Shown here: positions 1 to 7,356 of the stretch, piece after piece
How positions within the stretch are numbered: position 1 is the first letter of the stretch
Layout: every line of letters starts with the position of its first letter
DNA from: Thermaceae bacterium
GTDB taxonomy: Bacteria; Deinococcota; Deinococci; Deinococcales; Marinithermaceae
Assembly (NCBI GenBank): GCA_026989475.1
Contig: JALSJG010000112.1
Span: forward strand, 1 to 20,006
Direction: 5' to 3'
Length of the DNA stretch: 20,006 nt
The notes under the pieces: model-generated
The model's input: only the letters and a program-made list of their open reading frames with translations
What the model was told of the DNA's origin: nothing
Database searches by the model: none
Position numbers and translations under genes: made by a program

Positions 1-758
1 CCTACGCCAAGGCGGGCGTGGGGGCAATCGCCACCCAGTCCTACGCCAATCCCCGCTTCGGACCCCAGGGGCTTGCCCTGCTCGAGGCCGGGGCGAGCCC
101 GGAGGGGGTGCTCGAGGCCTTCCGCCGCACCGACCCCGAACTCCACCTCCGCCAGTTCGGGCTGGTGGCCGCGAGCGGCGAGGCCCTCACCTTCACCGGT
201 GAGGGTTGCCACCCTTGGGCCGGGGGCATCTCGGGCGAGGACTTCGCGGCCCAAGGAAACCTGCTTCAGGGCCCCGAGGTGGTCGAGGCGATGGTCGAAA
301 CGTGGCGGGAGCGGACCGAACTCCCCTTCCCCGAGCGGCTCCTTAAAGCCCTGCTCGCCGCCGACCGCGCCGGGGGCGACCGGCGCGGTCGGCAATCGGC
401 GGCGCTTCTTGTAGTCGCCGAGGGCAAGGGGTACGGCGGTCAGAACGACCGCTGGATTGACCTAAGGGTGGACGACCACAAAGACCCCGTCCCCGAGCTT
501 TTGCGGCTTTACGAGATCCACCGGCTCTTCTTCGGGCCCGCGGGGGAGCCCGAGCCCCTCTCCGAAGCCGACCTCGCCTGGCTCGGGGAGGTCCTGGTCC
601 AAACCGGGGACCTCGAGACCCCCGAGACCGGGTGGAGCCCCCGCTTCGAGAAAGCGCTCCGGGCTCTGCTCGGGCGGGAGAACCTGGAGATGCGCTACCA
701 GGGGGGGCCGCGGCTTGCACCCGAAGTCCTCACCTACCTGAAGCGGAGGTTCGGATGA
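1..758 (+). CDS. DUF1028 family protein, 5'-truncated
   Basis: The reading frame is open from base 3 at the window edge (it reads YAKAGVGAIATQSYANPRFG), so the GTG at 18 is internal and the real start lies upstream. The visible 252 residues match the DUF1028 family: the GVGAIATQSYANPRFGP stretch, the GLALLEAG segment, the central QGNLL segment, and the DHKDPVPELLRLYEI stretch before the C-terminal extension. Family members have an Ntn-hydrolase-like fold, but no substrate is established to my knowledge, so I give no function. About 40-50 N-terminal residues are missing. The stop TGA (756-758) overlaps the ATG of the NUDIX gene as ATGA, which suggests co-translation. Family assignment is firm; function is unknown. 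Confidence 0.85.
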   Translation, partial: YAKAGVGAIATQSYANPRFGPQGLALLEAGASPEGVLEAFRRTDPELHLRQFGLVAASGEALTFTGEGCHPWAGGISGEDFAAQGNLLQGPEVVEAMVETWRERTELPFPERLLKALLAADRAGGDRRGRQSAALLVVAEGKGYGGQNDRWIDLRVDDHKDPVPELLRLYEIHRLFFGPAGEPEPLSEADLAWLGEVLVQTGDLETPETGWSPRFEKALRALLGRENLEMRYQGGPRLAPEVLTYLKRRFG

Positions 759-1147
759 GCCGGGTACCGGGCGCGGGAGGCGTGGTCTTCGACACCGAGG
801 GCCGCGTCCTCCTGATCCGGGATCGAAACGGTTTTTGGGTCTTCCCCAAGGGCCACCTCGACCCCGGCGAAACCCCCGAGGAAGCCGCGCTCCGGGAGGT
901 TCGGGAAGAGACCGGGATCGAGGCCCGCATCCTCGCCCCGCTTGGGACCACCCATTACCGAAACGACCGGGGCGAGGAACGGGAGATCCGGTGGTATTTG
1001 ATGCGGGGGCAGGGCGAGGTGCGGCTTGAGGCCGGCCTAACCGGGGGCGGGTTCTTCGAGGCCGAGGAGGCCCTGGAAAAACTCGATTTTCCCGAGGACA
1101 AGCGCCTACTGGAGGTGGCCCTTGCCCATCCTGCCCTTCGGGGATAA
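755..1147 (+). CDS. ndx1: NUDIX hydrolase, Ap6A hydrolase (Ndx1) type
   Basis: This 130-residue protein has a complete NUDIX box at residues 33-55 (G-x5-E-x7-RE-x-REE-x-GI), which binds the Mg2+ used to hydrolyse nucleoside diphosphate-X bonds. The flanks GAGGVVFDTEG, DRNGFWVFPKGH and REIRWYLMRGQGE resemble, from memory, the small Thermus diadenosine hexaphosphate hydrolase Ndx1, which cleaves Ap6A, Ap5A and Ap4A. Diadenosine polyphosphate removal is therefore the most likely role, but a general dinucleotide pyrophosphatase cannot be excluded. I chose the ATG at 755 because it overlaps the upstream stop (ATGA) and gives the usual family length; the frame is open further upstream, inside the DUF1028 gene, but without family homology. 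It overlaps the next gene by 26 bases. Confidence 0.88.
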   Translation: MSRVPGAGGVVFDTEGRVLLIRDRNGFWVFPKGHLDPGETPEEAALREVREETGIEARILAPLGTTHYRNDRGEEREIRWYLMRGQGEVRLEAGLTGGGFFEAEEALEKLDFPEDKRLLEVALAHPALRG

Positions 1148-1610
1148 GCGGCCCGAGGTCCATGCGAGCGCGTTCGTCGCCGAAAACGCGACCCTGGTGG
1201 GAGCGGTGCGGGTCGGACCCCGGGCCTCGATCTGGTTTGCCGCGGTGGTGCGGGCGGATCTCGAGATGATCGAGATCGGGGAGGGCACGAACGTCCAGGA
1301 CGGGGCGGTGCTCCACGCCGACCCGGGTGAGCCCACCCTCCTCGGCCCCTGGGTGACCGTGGGGCACCGGGCGGTGGTCCACGGAGCCCGGGTCGAGGAA
1401 GGCGCCTTGATCGGGATCGGGGCGGTGGTTTTGAACCGCGCCCGGATCGGGGCGCGCGCGGTGGTGGGGGCGGGGGCGGTGGTGCCCCCGGGCATGGAGA
1501 TCCCCCCGGGCATGCTTGCGCTCGGGGTTCCCGCCCGGGTGGTGCGGCCCGTGGACCCTCCGGAAAACGCGCGCCGCTACGCCGCCCTCGCCGAGCGCTA
1601 CCGGAAGTGA
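1122..1610 (+). CDS. Gamma-class carbonic anhydrase-like hexapeptide-repeat protein
   Basis: This 162-residue left-handed beta-helix protein consists of repeated hexapeptides (for example VGAVRVGPRASI, IGAVVLNRARIGARAVVGAGAVVPPG). The three histidines expected to bind the metal are H65, H82 and H87, with the H-x4-H spacing of the family. R44 and D46 (VVRADLE) and Q59-D60 (NVQDG) match the other active-site positions. The short loop between the first two histidines makes it the CamH-like branch without the acidic loop of archaeal Cam. CamH-type proteins hydrate CO2 in some species, but many homologues are uncharacterised. The start is TTG 1122, preceded by GGAGGTGG at 1111-1118. The 3' end overlaps the convergent thiL by 13 bases (1598-1610). 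Confidence 0.85.
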   Translation: MPILPFGDKRPEVHASAFVAENATLVGAVRVGPRASIWFAAVVRADLEMIEIGEGTNVQDGAVLHADPGEPTLLGPWVTVGHRAVVHGARVEEGALIGIGAVVLNRARIGARAVVGAGAVVPPGMEIPPGMLALGVPARVVRPVDPPENARRYAALAERYRK

Positions 1611-2539
1611 TCGTAGCCCGAGCGGGCGAGGGGCGCCCCCCTTAGGCGAACGCCCACGGGCCCGGCCATTCGGCCAACCCAGGCGTGGGGTACGGCGTGG
1701 GCCTCGAGCCAGGCGGCGACGAAGGCCCGCCCCTCGGGCCGCACCGCGAGCACCGCCTCGTACTCCTCCCCGCCGTAGAGGACGAGGGCTTCGGGGTCGG
1801 CCCCGTGGGCGGCGGCGTAGGCCCGAACCTCTGGGTTGAGGGGCAGTTGGAGGAGTTCGATTCCCACCCCGCTCGCCTCGGAAAGCTGCCAGAGGGTCTC
1901 GGCGAGACCGTCGGAGCTATCCGCCGAGCCCGAGAGGTAGCGACGATAGGGGACGAGGCCGAGAAGCGCGAGCCGGGCCCGGGGCCAGAACCCGGCGACC
2001 CGGATCCGGGGGAAGGGCGCGAGATCCGCCCCCCGGTAGTGGGCGTCGATAGCGGCCCCGGAAAGCCCCCAGCGATCGCCGAAGAGAAGCAGAAAGTCCC
2101 CCTCCTGCCCGCCCCGGGGAAGCGGGTCCTGGGTACGGGCGAAGCCCGAGGCGACCACCGCGGGCGTGCCCCGGTTGGTGTCGCCCCCGAGCAAGTGGGC
2201 CCCGTAGGCGCGGGCGGCGCGGGCCGCCCCTCGCACCCAGGCCTCGGCTCGCTCCGCCTCTCCCCCGCCGGGGAGGAAGAGGGCGAGCACGAAGCCGAAG
2301 GGGGCGGCCAGCTTGGCCAGGAGGTCCGAGGCCACCGCGGTCACCGCCCGCCAGCCGATCGCCTCCTCGGGCATGCCGGCAAGGCGCACGTCGCCAGCGG
2401 CGAACCCATCGGTCTTCAAAAGCCAGGCCGCGCCTCCCCAAAAGACGCCTCCGGCGTCGTCGCCGGGCGGCAGCGCGGCGTGCTCGGGGTAGCCGATCCC
2501 GGAAAGCCTCCGCGCAAGCGCCCGTTCGTCCCCGGTCAT
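1598..2539 (-). CDS. thiL: Thiamine-monophosphate kinase
   Basis: ThiL phosphorylates thiamine monophosphate to thiamine diphosphate, the last step of cofactor synthesis. The cofactor is used by the IlvB acetolactate synthase encoded in the same window. The 313-residue protein belongs to the PurM/ThiL/SelD fold. Visible motifs are PPGDDA (residues 24-29), LKTDGF (41-46), ASDLLA (70-75), LLGGDTNRG (116-124), SADSSDGL (205-212) and YGGEEYE (255-261). These correspond to the ATP and Mg-binding aspartate loops of ThiL. The ATG at 2539 is the first start that fits homologues; the frame runs further upstream but the added sequence is antisense to comB and unlike the family. The only Shine-Dalgarno-like bases (GAAGGG) touch the ATG, so leaderless initiation is likely. 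It is divergent from comB, with 29 bases between the start codons. Confidence 0.85.
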   Translation of the reverse strand: MTGDERALARRLSGIGYPEHAALPPGDDAGGVFWGGAAWLLKTDGFAAGDVRLAGMPEEAIGWRAVTAVASDLLAKLAAPFGFVLALFLPGGGEAERAEAWVRGAARAARAYGAHLLGGDTNRGTPAVVASGFARTQDPLPRGGQEGDFLLLFGDRWGLSGAAIDAHYRGADLAPFPRIRVAGFWPRARLALLGLVPYRRYLSGSADSSDGLAETLWQLSEASGVGIELLQLPLNPEVRAYAAAHGADPEALVLYGGEEYEAVLAVRPEGRAFVAAWLEAHAVPHAWVGRMAGPVGVRLRGAPLARSGYDHFR

Positions 2540-2568
2540 CCCTTCATCATGCCGTAGAATGGGCGCCG
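2540..2568. promoter_or_regulatory. Divergent leaderless promoters for thiL and comB
   Basis: The 29 bases between the two start codons hold a -10-like TAGAAT (2555-2560, + strand), 8 bases before the comB ATG. On the - strand CATGAT (2551-2546) lies 6 bases before the thiL ATG. Neither gene has a well-spaced Shine-Dalgarno sequence. A -10 box about 7 bases from the ATG is the pattern known for leaderless mRNAs in Deinococcus and Thermus. No clear -35 is seen on either side. The comB -10 is convincing; the thiL one is weaker. Confidence 0.55.
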
Positions 2569-3291
2569 ATGCGCGTTTCCGTCGAGTTTCTGCCCCGCGG
2601 CCCCTACCCCGACGTCGTTCTCCTGGTGGACGTGCTCCGGGCCTCGACCTCGATCGCGCTGCTCTTTGAACGGGGCGCCCGGGAGGTCTGGGTGACCCCG
2701 AGCCTCCGGCTTGCCCGGGAGCTCGAGGCCGACCTCGCCCTGGGCGAGCGCGAGGGTATCCCCCCCGAGGGCTTTTTTGGTAGCACCAGCCCAAGCGAGA
2801 TCTTGGCCATGGAGCTTTCGGGAAAGCGGGTCGTTTACACCAGCGAAAACCTCCCCGGTGCCCTCCGCGCGGTCAAGGAGGCTCCCCGGGTCTATCTCGC
2901 CGCCTTCGTAAACGCCCGGGCGGCGGTAGAGACGGCGCTTCGCACCGCCCGGGAAGCGGTGACGGTGGTGGCCGCCGGGCAACGGGGCCGGGAGGCCCTG
3001 GACGACACCCTCGCCGCCGGGTTCCTCGCAAAGAAACTCCTCCGGGCCCGACCCGAGGCCGTGCCCGACGACGGCGCCCGGATCGCCTCCGCCCTCTTGA
3101 AGGCCTACCCCGACCCCCAGGAAGCGCTCTGGGCCTCCGAGAGCGGCCAGCTCCTGGTCTCCCGGGGGTTCACCGAGGACCTGGCCCAGGCCAGCGTCAT
3201 CGGCCGCACCGCCCGGGTGCCCTTTCTTGCGGGCTACCGGGAGGTCCGGGGGCAGCCGATCTTCACCCTCCTCGCCGATGAACCGGCTTGA
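2569..3291 (+). CDS. ComB-like 2-phosphosulfolactate phosphatase family protein
   Basis: This 240-residue protein belongs to the ComB family, Mg-dependent phosphatases that remove phosphate from 2-phosphosulfolactate in methanogen coenzyme M synthesis. Visible family blocks are VVLLVDVLRASTSIALLFERGA near residues 16-37, LALGEREGIPPEGFFGSTSPSEI in the middle, YLAAFVNARAAVETA, VVAAGQRGREALDDTLAAG, and ASESGQLLVSRGFTEDLAQASVIGRTARVPFL at the C-terminus. The usual GNSP and TTNGT blocks are altered (GSTSPSE; YTSENLPGA), so the substrate may differ. The family is found in many bacteria without coenzyme M, where the role is uncertain. The start ATG follows a TAGAAT box and lacks a Shine-Dalgarno. 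The 3' end overlaps the following glycosyltransferase gene by 14 bases. Confidence 0.7.
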   Translation: MRVSVEFLPRGPYPDVVLLVDVLRASTSIALLFERGAREVWVTPSLRLARELEADLALGEREGIPPEGFFGSTSPSEILAMELSGKRVVYTSENLPGALRAVKEAPRVYLAAFVNARAAVETALRTAREAVTVVAAGQRGREALDDTLAAGFLAKKLLRARPEAVPDDGARIASALLKAYPDPQEALWASESGQLLVSRGFTEDLAQASVIGRTARVPFLAGYREVRGQPIFTLLADEPA

Positions 3292-3997
3292 GATCCTTGG
3301 CCTGCCCCTGGATCCGGTGGGCTTCGAGGAGGCCCTCGCGCGGATCGAGGGCTTCCTCGCGCGGCCTGGGCTCGACCCGGTGGTCACCCTGAACCCCGAG
3401 CTCGTGGCCCGAGCCCAGGAGGACCCCGAGCTCGTTCGGGCGGTGCGAAGGGCGAGCCTGGTCACCGCCGACGGGGTAGGGATCCTCTGGGCGGCGCGCC
3501 GGCTTCACGGGGTGCGCCTCGCCGAGCGGGTCACCGGGGTCGAGCTCACCGAGGCCCTCCTCGCCCGCGGGGGCTCGGGGCTTTCGGTCTTCTTCCTGGG
3601 GGCAAGACCCGGGGTCGCCGAGCGCGCAGCGGAAAACGCGCGGGCCCGCTGGGGGGTGCGGGTGGCCGGGGTCCACCACGGCTACTTCGAGGACGAAGAG
3701 ACGGTGGTGCAAGCGGTGCGAAAGGCCGCGCCCGACCTCCTCCTCGTGGGGCTCGGCGAACGGCAGGAGAAGTTCGTCGAGGCCCACCGGGATGCCCTCG
3801 GGGCCCGGGTCGCCCTCAGCGTGGGCGGCACCCTCGACGTGCTCGCCGGCACCGCCCGGAGGGCCCCGGCTTGGACCCGGCGGCTTGGGCTCGAGTGGGC
3901 CTGGCGGGTGGGCACCGATCCGCGCCGCTGGCGCCGGGGATGGCGGCTCGTTCGTTTCTGGTACCTAGTCGAGAAAACCCGCAGATCGGTGAGCTGA
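3278..3997 (+). CDS. WecG/TagA/CpsF family glycosyltransferase
   Basis: The 239-residue protein is a GT26 glycosyltransferase, a family that transfers N-acetylmannosamine or related sugars from UDP to a membrane polyprenyl-linked acceptor. Characteristic segments are VVTLNPELVARAQEDPEL (residues 35-52), LVTADGVGILWAARR (61-75, containing the putative catalytic Asp65), LAERVTGVEL (81-90), VFFLGARPGVAERAA (104-118), DLLLVGLGERQEKF (153-166, family form GxPxQE), and VGGTLDVLAGTARRAPAWTRRLGLEW (182-207). The basic, aromatic C-terminus (rich in W and R) may serve membrane attachment. The ATG at 3278 gives a 14-base overlap with the upstream ComB-like gene; starts further upstream add unconserved sequence. 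No other cell-wall polymer genes lie nearby, so the sugar product is unknown. Confidence 0.85.
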   Translation: MNRLEILGLPLDPVGFEEALARIEGFLARPGLDPVVTLNPELVARAQEDPELVRAVRRASLVTADGVGILWAARRLHGVRLAERVTGVELTEALLARGGSGLSVFFLGARPGVAERAAENARARWGVRVAGVHHGYFEDEETVVQAVRKAAPDLLLVGLGERQEKFVEAHRDALGARVALSVGGTLDVLAGTARRAPAWTRRLGLEWAWRVGTDPRRWRRGWRLVRFWYLVEKTRRSVS

Positions 3998-4302
3998 AAG
4001 CGACCCACCTCCGGAGACGCCGTTTCCTCCGGTTCCCGGCTTGCCGGCATGATGATCTTGAGCTGCCTTTCCCCGGGCTGCGGGCGCGTACGCGTCCCGC
4101 ACGGGTGGACCCGTAACTCCCTTGGCCCGAGCCGATCAGGGATCGGCATCCAGGGTCGCGCAACCCGCTTCTTCGCCGGGCGCCGCGTCAGGCACCGTCC
4201 CCGACCGTTTCACCGGGGTTAGGTAACCGGAAAGTGGATGCTACGCCAACCCCGAGGGGGATGAATGGCCCCAGGCGTCATGCGCGGTCCACCGCTCCCC
4301 TT
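3998..4302. other. 305-base gap between convergent genes, rich in inverted repeats, no gene assigned
   Basis: No open frame here resembles a protein. The region holds several perfect short inverted repeats: CCGGAG/CTCCGG (4011-4016 with 4027-4032), CCGGC/GCCGG (4037-4048), ACGGG/CCCGT around 4100-4113, GCCGATC-agg-GATCGGC (4131-4147, 7 bp), GGTT/AACC in 4217-4228, and CGGGGTT/AACCCCG (4214-4220 with 4248-4254). None has a clear T-tract, so ordinary intrinsic terminators for wecG or leuA are not evident. I looked for the cores of RNase P RNA, SRP RNA, tmRNA, 5S rRNA and common riboswitches and did not find them. It may be a structured RNA or only a convergent termination zone. Confidence 0.4.
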
Positions 4303-5835
4303 CTAGGGCGCCTCCACCACCTCCCGAGCTCCCACCCCGGCGACCAGTTTGTTCAGGGCGTCGAGGTAGGCACGCGCAGAGGCCTCCACGATGTCAGGCG
4401 CGAGCCCGCGCCCGCCCACCGTCACCGAGCCCATCCGGAGCCGGACCACCACTTCCCCAAGTGCTTCGGTTCCAGCCGTGGTGGCCTCGATGCGGTAGGA
4501 CTCGAGCACCGGCTCCATCTCCACCGCCCGGGCGATCGCCCGGTAGACCGCGTCCACCGGGCCGTCGCCGGTGGCCGCCTCGGTGACCTCGCCCGAAGGA
4601 GTCTGGATGCGCACCGTCGCCACCGGGGTGAGTTTCGTGCCGGAATGGACCTGGAGCTCGAGCAGCTTGAAGTGCTCCGGGGCCTTGGTGCGGGCGTCCT
4701 CCACCAGGGCGATCAGGTCCTCGGCGGTTACCTGCTTCTTGCGGTCGGCGATCTCCTTGAAGCGGGCAAAAAGGTGTTTGATCTCCTCGTCGGTAAAGTG
4801 GTAGCCGAGTTCTTGGAGTGCTTTCTTAAAAGCGTGCCGCCCGGAGTGCTTGCCGAGCACAAGTACAGCGGCCTCCCGCCCCACCAGCTCGGCATTCATG
4901 ATCTCGTAGGTCTGCCGGTCTTTGAGCACGCCGTCCTGATGGATGCCGGACTCGTGGGCGAACGCGTTTTGCCCGACGACCGCCTTGTTCGGGGGCACCA
5001 CCATGCCGGTGAGCTGGGAGACGAGCCGCGAGGTGCGGTAGAGCTCTTTCGTGTGAATCCCGGTCTCGGCCTGGAAGAAGTCCCGCCGGGTGTAGAGCGC
5101 CATCACGATCTCCTCCATCGCGGCGTTTCCGGCCCGCTCGCCGATCCCGTTCACCGTGCACTCGACCTGGGTCGCCCCCACCCGCACCGCCGCCAGCGAG
5201 TTCGCGACCGCAAGGCCCAGGTCGTCGTGGCAGTGCACGCTCCACTCGACCTTCTCCGATCCCGGAGTCTTCTCAATCACATACTGGACCAGCTCGGCAA
5301 ACTGCCAGGGCACCTGGTAGCCGACGGTGTCGGGGATGTTGATCACGGTGGCGCCGGCCTTGATCACCTCGCCGAAGATCCGCACCAGGAACTCGGGGTC
5401 GCTCCGGCCCGCGTCCTCGGCGGAGAACTCCACGTCCTCGACGAAGGACTTGGCGAACTCCACCGCCCACACCGCCCGCTCGACCACCTCGTCCGGGGTC
5501 AGACGAAGCTTTTTCTCCATGTGAATGGGGCTCGTGGCGATGAAGGTATGGATCCGCTTTTTCTCGGCAGGCGCTATCGCCTCCGCCGCTCGCTCGATGT
5601 CCGGCCGGGCCGCCCGGGCGAGCGCCGCGATCACCGGCCCTTTGACCTCCTCGGCGATTCGCCGGACCGCCTCAAAGTCGCCCGGGCTCGCGATGGGGAA
5701 TCCGGCCTCGATCACGTCGACCCCGAGCCGGGCGAGCTGGTGGGCGATGGCGAGCTTCTCCTCCGGGGTGAGCGCGACCCCAGGGGACTGCTCTCCATCC
5801 CGCAAGGTCGTATCGAAGATCTTAATCCGCCGCAC
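4303..5835 (-). CDS. leuA: 2-isopropylmalate synthase
   Basis: LeuA condenses acetyl-CoA with 2-oxoisovalerate, committing carbon to leucine. The 510-residue protein shows the N-terminal TIM-barrel signature FDTTLRDGEQSPG (residues 7-19, catalytic Arg12 and metal ligand Asp13), the metal-binding SVHCHDDLGLA (around 199-209), and the NGIGERAGN loop (229-237). The FAHESGIHQDG stretch and the C-terminal leucine-binding regulatory domain (VTEAATGDGPVDAVYRAIA onward) follow, so feedback inhibition by leucine is expected. I chose GTG 5835 because AGGAGGTGG sits six bases upstream; a TTG at 5850 lies before that Shine-Dalgarno. It overlaps the end of ilvC by 14 bases and is the last gene of the ilv operon. 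The length is normal for full-length LeuA. Confidence 0.95.
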   Translation of the reverse strand: MRRIKIFDTTLRDGEQSPGVALTPEEKLAIAHQLARLGVDVIEAGFPIASPGDFEAVRRIAEEVKGPVIAALARAARPDIERAAEAIAPAEKKRIHTFIATSPIHMEKKLRLTPDEVVERAVWAVEFAKSFVEDVEFSAEDAGRSDPEFLVRIFGEVIKAGATVINIPDTVGYQVPWQFAELVQYVIEKTPGSEKVEWSVHCHDDLGLAVANSLAAVRVGATQVECTVNGIGERAGNAAMEEIVMALYTRRDFFQAETGIHTKELYRTSRLVSQLTGMVVPPNKAVVGQNAFAHESGIHQDGVLKDRQTYEIMNAELVGREAAVLVLGKHSGRHAFKKALQELGYHFTDEEIKHLFARFKEIADRKKQVTAEDLIALVEDARTKAPEHFKLLELQVHSGTKLTPVATVRIQTPSGEVTEAATGDGPVDAVYRAIARAVEMEPVLESYRIEATTAGTEALGEVVVRLRMGSVTVGGRGLAPDIVEASARAYLDALNKLVAGVGAREVVEAP

Positions 5836-6841
5836 TATCCACCTCCTCAAACCGCGCCTTGATGAAGGGCATCATCGCCCTAAGCCGCTTGCCGACCTCC
5901 TCGATGGGGTGGGCCTGCCAGCGGCGGCGCTGGGCCTCGAGCACCGGCTGACCGGCCCGGTTCTCAAGGATCCACTCGCGGGCGAACTCACCGCGCTGGA
6001 TCTGCCGGAGCACCTCCTTCATGCGCTCCTTCACCTCGGGCCCAATCACCGCGTCGCCCCGGGTGTAGTCGCCGTACTCGGCGGTGTTCGAGATCGAGTA
6101 GCGCATCCCGGAAAAGCCCGCCTCGTAGATCAGGTCGACGATCAGCTTGACCTCGTGCAAGGTCTCGAAGTAGGCGATCTCGGGCTGGTAGCCCGCCTCC
6201 ACCAGGGTCTCGAAACCGGCCGCGATCAACCGGGTGAGGCCACCGCTGAGCACGGCCTGTTCACCGAAGAGGTCGGTCTCGGTCTCCTCGGCGAAGGTGG
6301 TGGGGATCACCCCCGCCCGGGTCGCGCCGATCCCCTTGGCGTAGGCGAGGGCGGTGGGCAGCGCGGCGCCGCTTTTATCCTGATGGATGGCGACGAGCGC
6401 CGGGACCCCGCGACCGGCCTCGAACTCGCTCCGGACCAGGTGGCCCGGGCCCTTCGGGGCCACCATCCAGACGTCGAGATCGGGGCGGGGCCTGATCTGG
6501 CCGAAGTGGATGTTGAAGCCGTGGGCGAAGGCGAGGGAAGCCCCTTCTTTTAAGTTCGGCTCGATCGCCTCCCGATAGACCTGGGCCTGCACCTCGTCGG
6601 GCAAGAGCACCATGACGACGTCGGCCTCGGCCACCGCCTCGGGCACCGGCTTGACCGAAAGGCCGCGCTTCCTCGCCTCCTCGGCCCGGGGCGAGGAGGG
6701 CCGAAGCCCCACCACCACCGAGACTCCCGAGTCCTTGAGGTTCAGGGCGTGGGCGTGGCCCTGGGAGCCGAATCCCAAAATCGCCACCTTCTTGCCGGCG
6801 AGAAAGCCGAGGTCCGCGTCGTGATCGTGGTAGACCTTCAT
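5822..6841 (-). CDS. ilvC: Ketol-acid reductoisomerase, class I
   Basis: IlvC rearranges and reduces acetolactate or acetohydroxybutyrate to the dihydroxyacids of valine and isoleucine synthesis. The 339-residue length is that of the short class I enzyme. The Rossmann motif GFGSQGHAHALNL starts at residue 23. The beta2-alphaB loop LRPSSPRAEEA, with its Arg and Ser, suggests NADPH preference. The Mg ligands are D190 and E194 (TETDLFGEQ), with E226 and E230 (YFETLHEVKLIVDLIYE), at the standard positions. The C-terminal knotted domain is complete. The ATG (6841-6839) overlaps the ilvN stop as ATGA, and GGGAGG lies just upstream. Confidence 0.96.
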   Translation of the reverse strand: MKVYHDHDADLGFLAGKKVAILGFGSQGHAHALNLKDSGVSVVVGLRPSSPRAEEARKRGLSVKPVPEAVAEADVVMVLLPDEVQAQVYREAIEPNLKEGASLAFAHGFNIHFGQIRPRPDLDVWMVAPKGPGHLVRSEFEAGRGVPALVAIHQDKSGAALPTALAYAKGIGATRAGVIPTTFAEETETDLFGEQAVLSGGLTRLIAAGFETLVEAGYQPEIAYFETLHEVKLIVDLIYEAGFSGMRYSISNTAEYGDYTRGDAVIGPEVKERMKEVLRQIQRGEFAREWILENRAGQPVLEAQRRRWQAHPIEEVGKRLRAMMPFIKARFEEVDSAAD

Positions 6842-7356
6842 ACTGCCTCCCTTCGGGCTCTAAGTTTAATCACCCGCTCGCCGCGGTCCATCGCGAGCGC
6901 ACCGGTCCGCATCGTCTCGAGCACCCCGTAGTTCGAAAGTTCCTCCAAAAAACGGTCGATCTTGGCCGGATGACCGGTGACCTCGAAGGTGAGCGCGTGC
7001 CGGGCCACGTCCACGATCTGGGCCCGGAAGGCCTCGGCGATCTCCTTGAGCTCGATCCGCTCCTCGATCCCCTCGACCCGGACCTTGACCAAGGCGAGCT
7101 CGCGCTCGAGCCGGGGCCCTTCGTGATCCACGACCTTCAGGACCTCGATCAGGCGATTGAGCTGCTTTTCCACCTGCTCGATGGTGCGGTCGTCGCCCTC
7201 GACCACGAAGGAGATCCGGCTCACCCCCGGGATGTGGGTCCGGCCCACCGCCAGCGAGTCGATGTTGAACCCCCGGCGGGCGAACATCGAGGTGATGCGG
7301 GTGAGCACCCGGGGGTGGTCCTCGACCAAAACGCTGATCACGTGCCGCTGCCTCAT
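6838..7356 (-). CDS. ilvN: Acetolactate synthase small (regulatory) subunit
   Basis: The 172-residue protein is the regulatory partner of IlvB. It starts with an ACT domain (ISVLVEDHPRVLTRITSMFARRGFNIDSLAVGRT, residues 7-40, then SRISFVVEGDD), which binds valine and conveys feedback inhibition. The second half (ERELALVKVRV, then AFRAQIVDVARHALTFEVTG and LEELSNYGVLETMRTGALAMDRG) is the C-terminal domain of the long bacterial IlvN/IlvH type. The ATG at 7356 overlaps the ilvB stop as ATGA; a longer frame upstream is an out-of-frame shadow of ilvB. Its own stop overlaps the ilvC ATG, so the three genes are translationally coupled. Confidence 0.95.
   Translation of the reverse strand: MRQRHVISVLVEDHPRVLTRITSMFARRGFNIDSLAVGRTHIPGVSRISFVVEGDDRTIEQVEKQLNRLIEVLKVVDHEGPRLERELALVKVRVEGIEERIELKEIAEAFRAQIVDVARHALTFEVTGHPAKIDRFLEELSNYGVLETMRTGALAMDRGERVIKLRARREAV

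Noticed and set aside
1598..1610. 13-base convergent overlap of the carbonic anhydrase gene and thiL
   Set aside because: Both proteins end normally; short tail-to-tail overlaps are ordinary in compact genomes.
2540..2794. N-terminal extension of thiL by about 85 codons
   Set aside because: The added residues are Arg/Gly/Pro-rich, antisense to comB, and precede the normal ThiL start.
4214..4250. GGTAACC-GGAAAGTGG resembling pieces of RNase P RNA
   Set aside because: The defining GAGGAAAGTCC core and the matching helices are absent, and the likeness is limited to a few bases.
4300..4320. GCCTCCACCA-like string resembling a tmRNA or tRNA 3' end
   Set aside because: It is the C-terminal coding sequence of leuA on the other strand; no T-arm GGTTCGA precedes it.
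4234..5862. Long open frame on the + strand (542 codons) opposite leuA
   Set aside because: It is the antisense shadow of leuA in a GC-rich genome, His/Arg/Gly-rich with no family resemblance; leuA has all its catalytic motifs.
5525..6553. Open frame on the + strand opposite ilvC and the start of leuA
   Set aside because: It spans the antisense of two real overlapping genes and has low-complexity composition.
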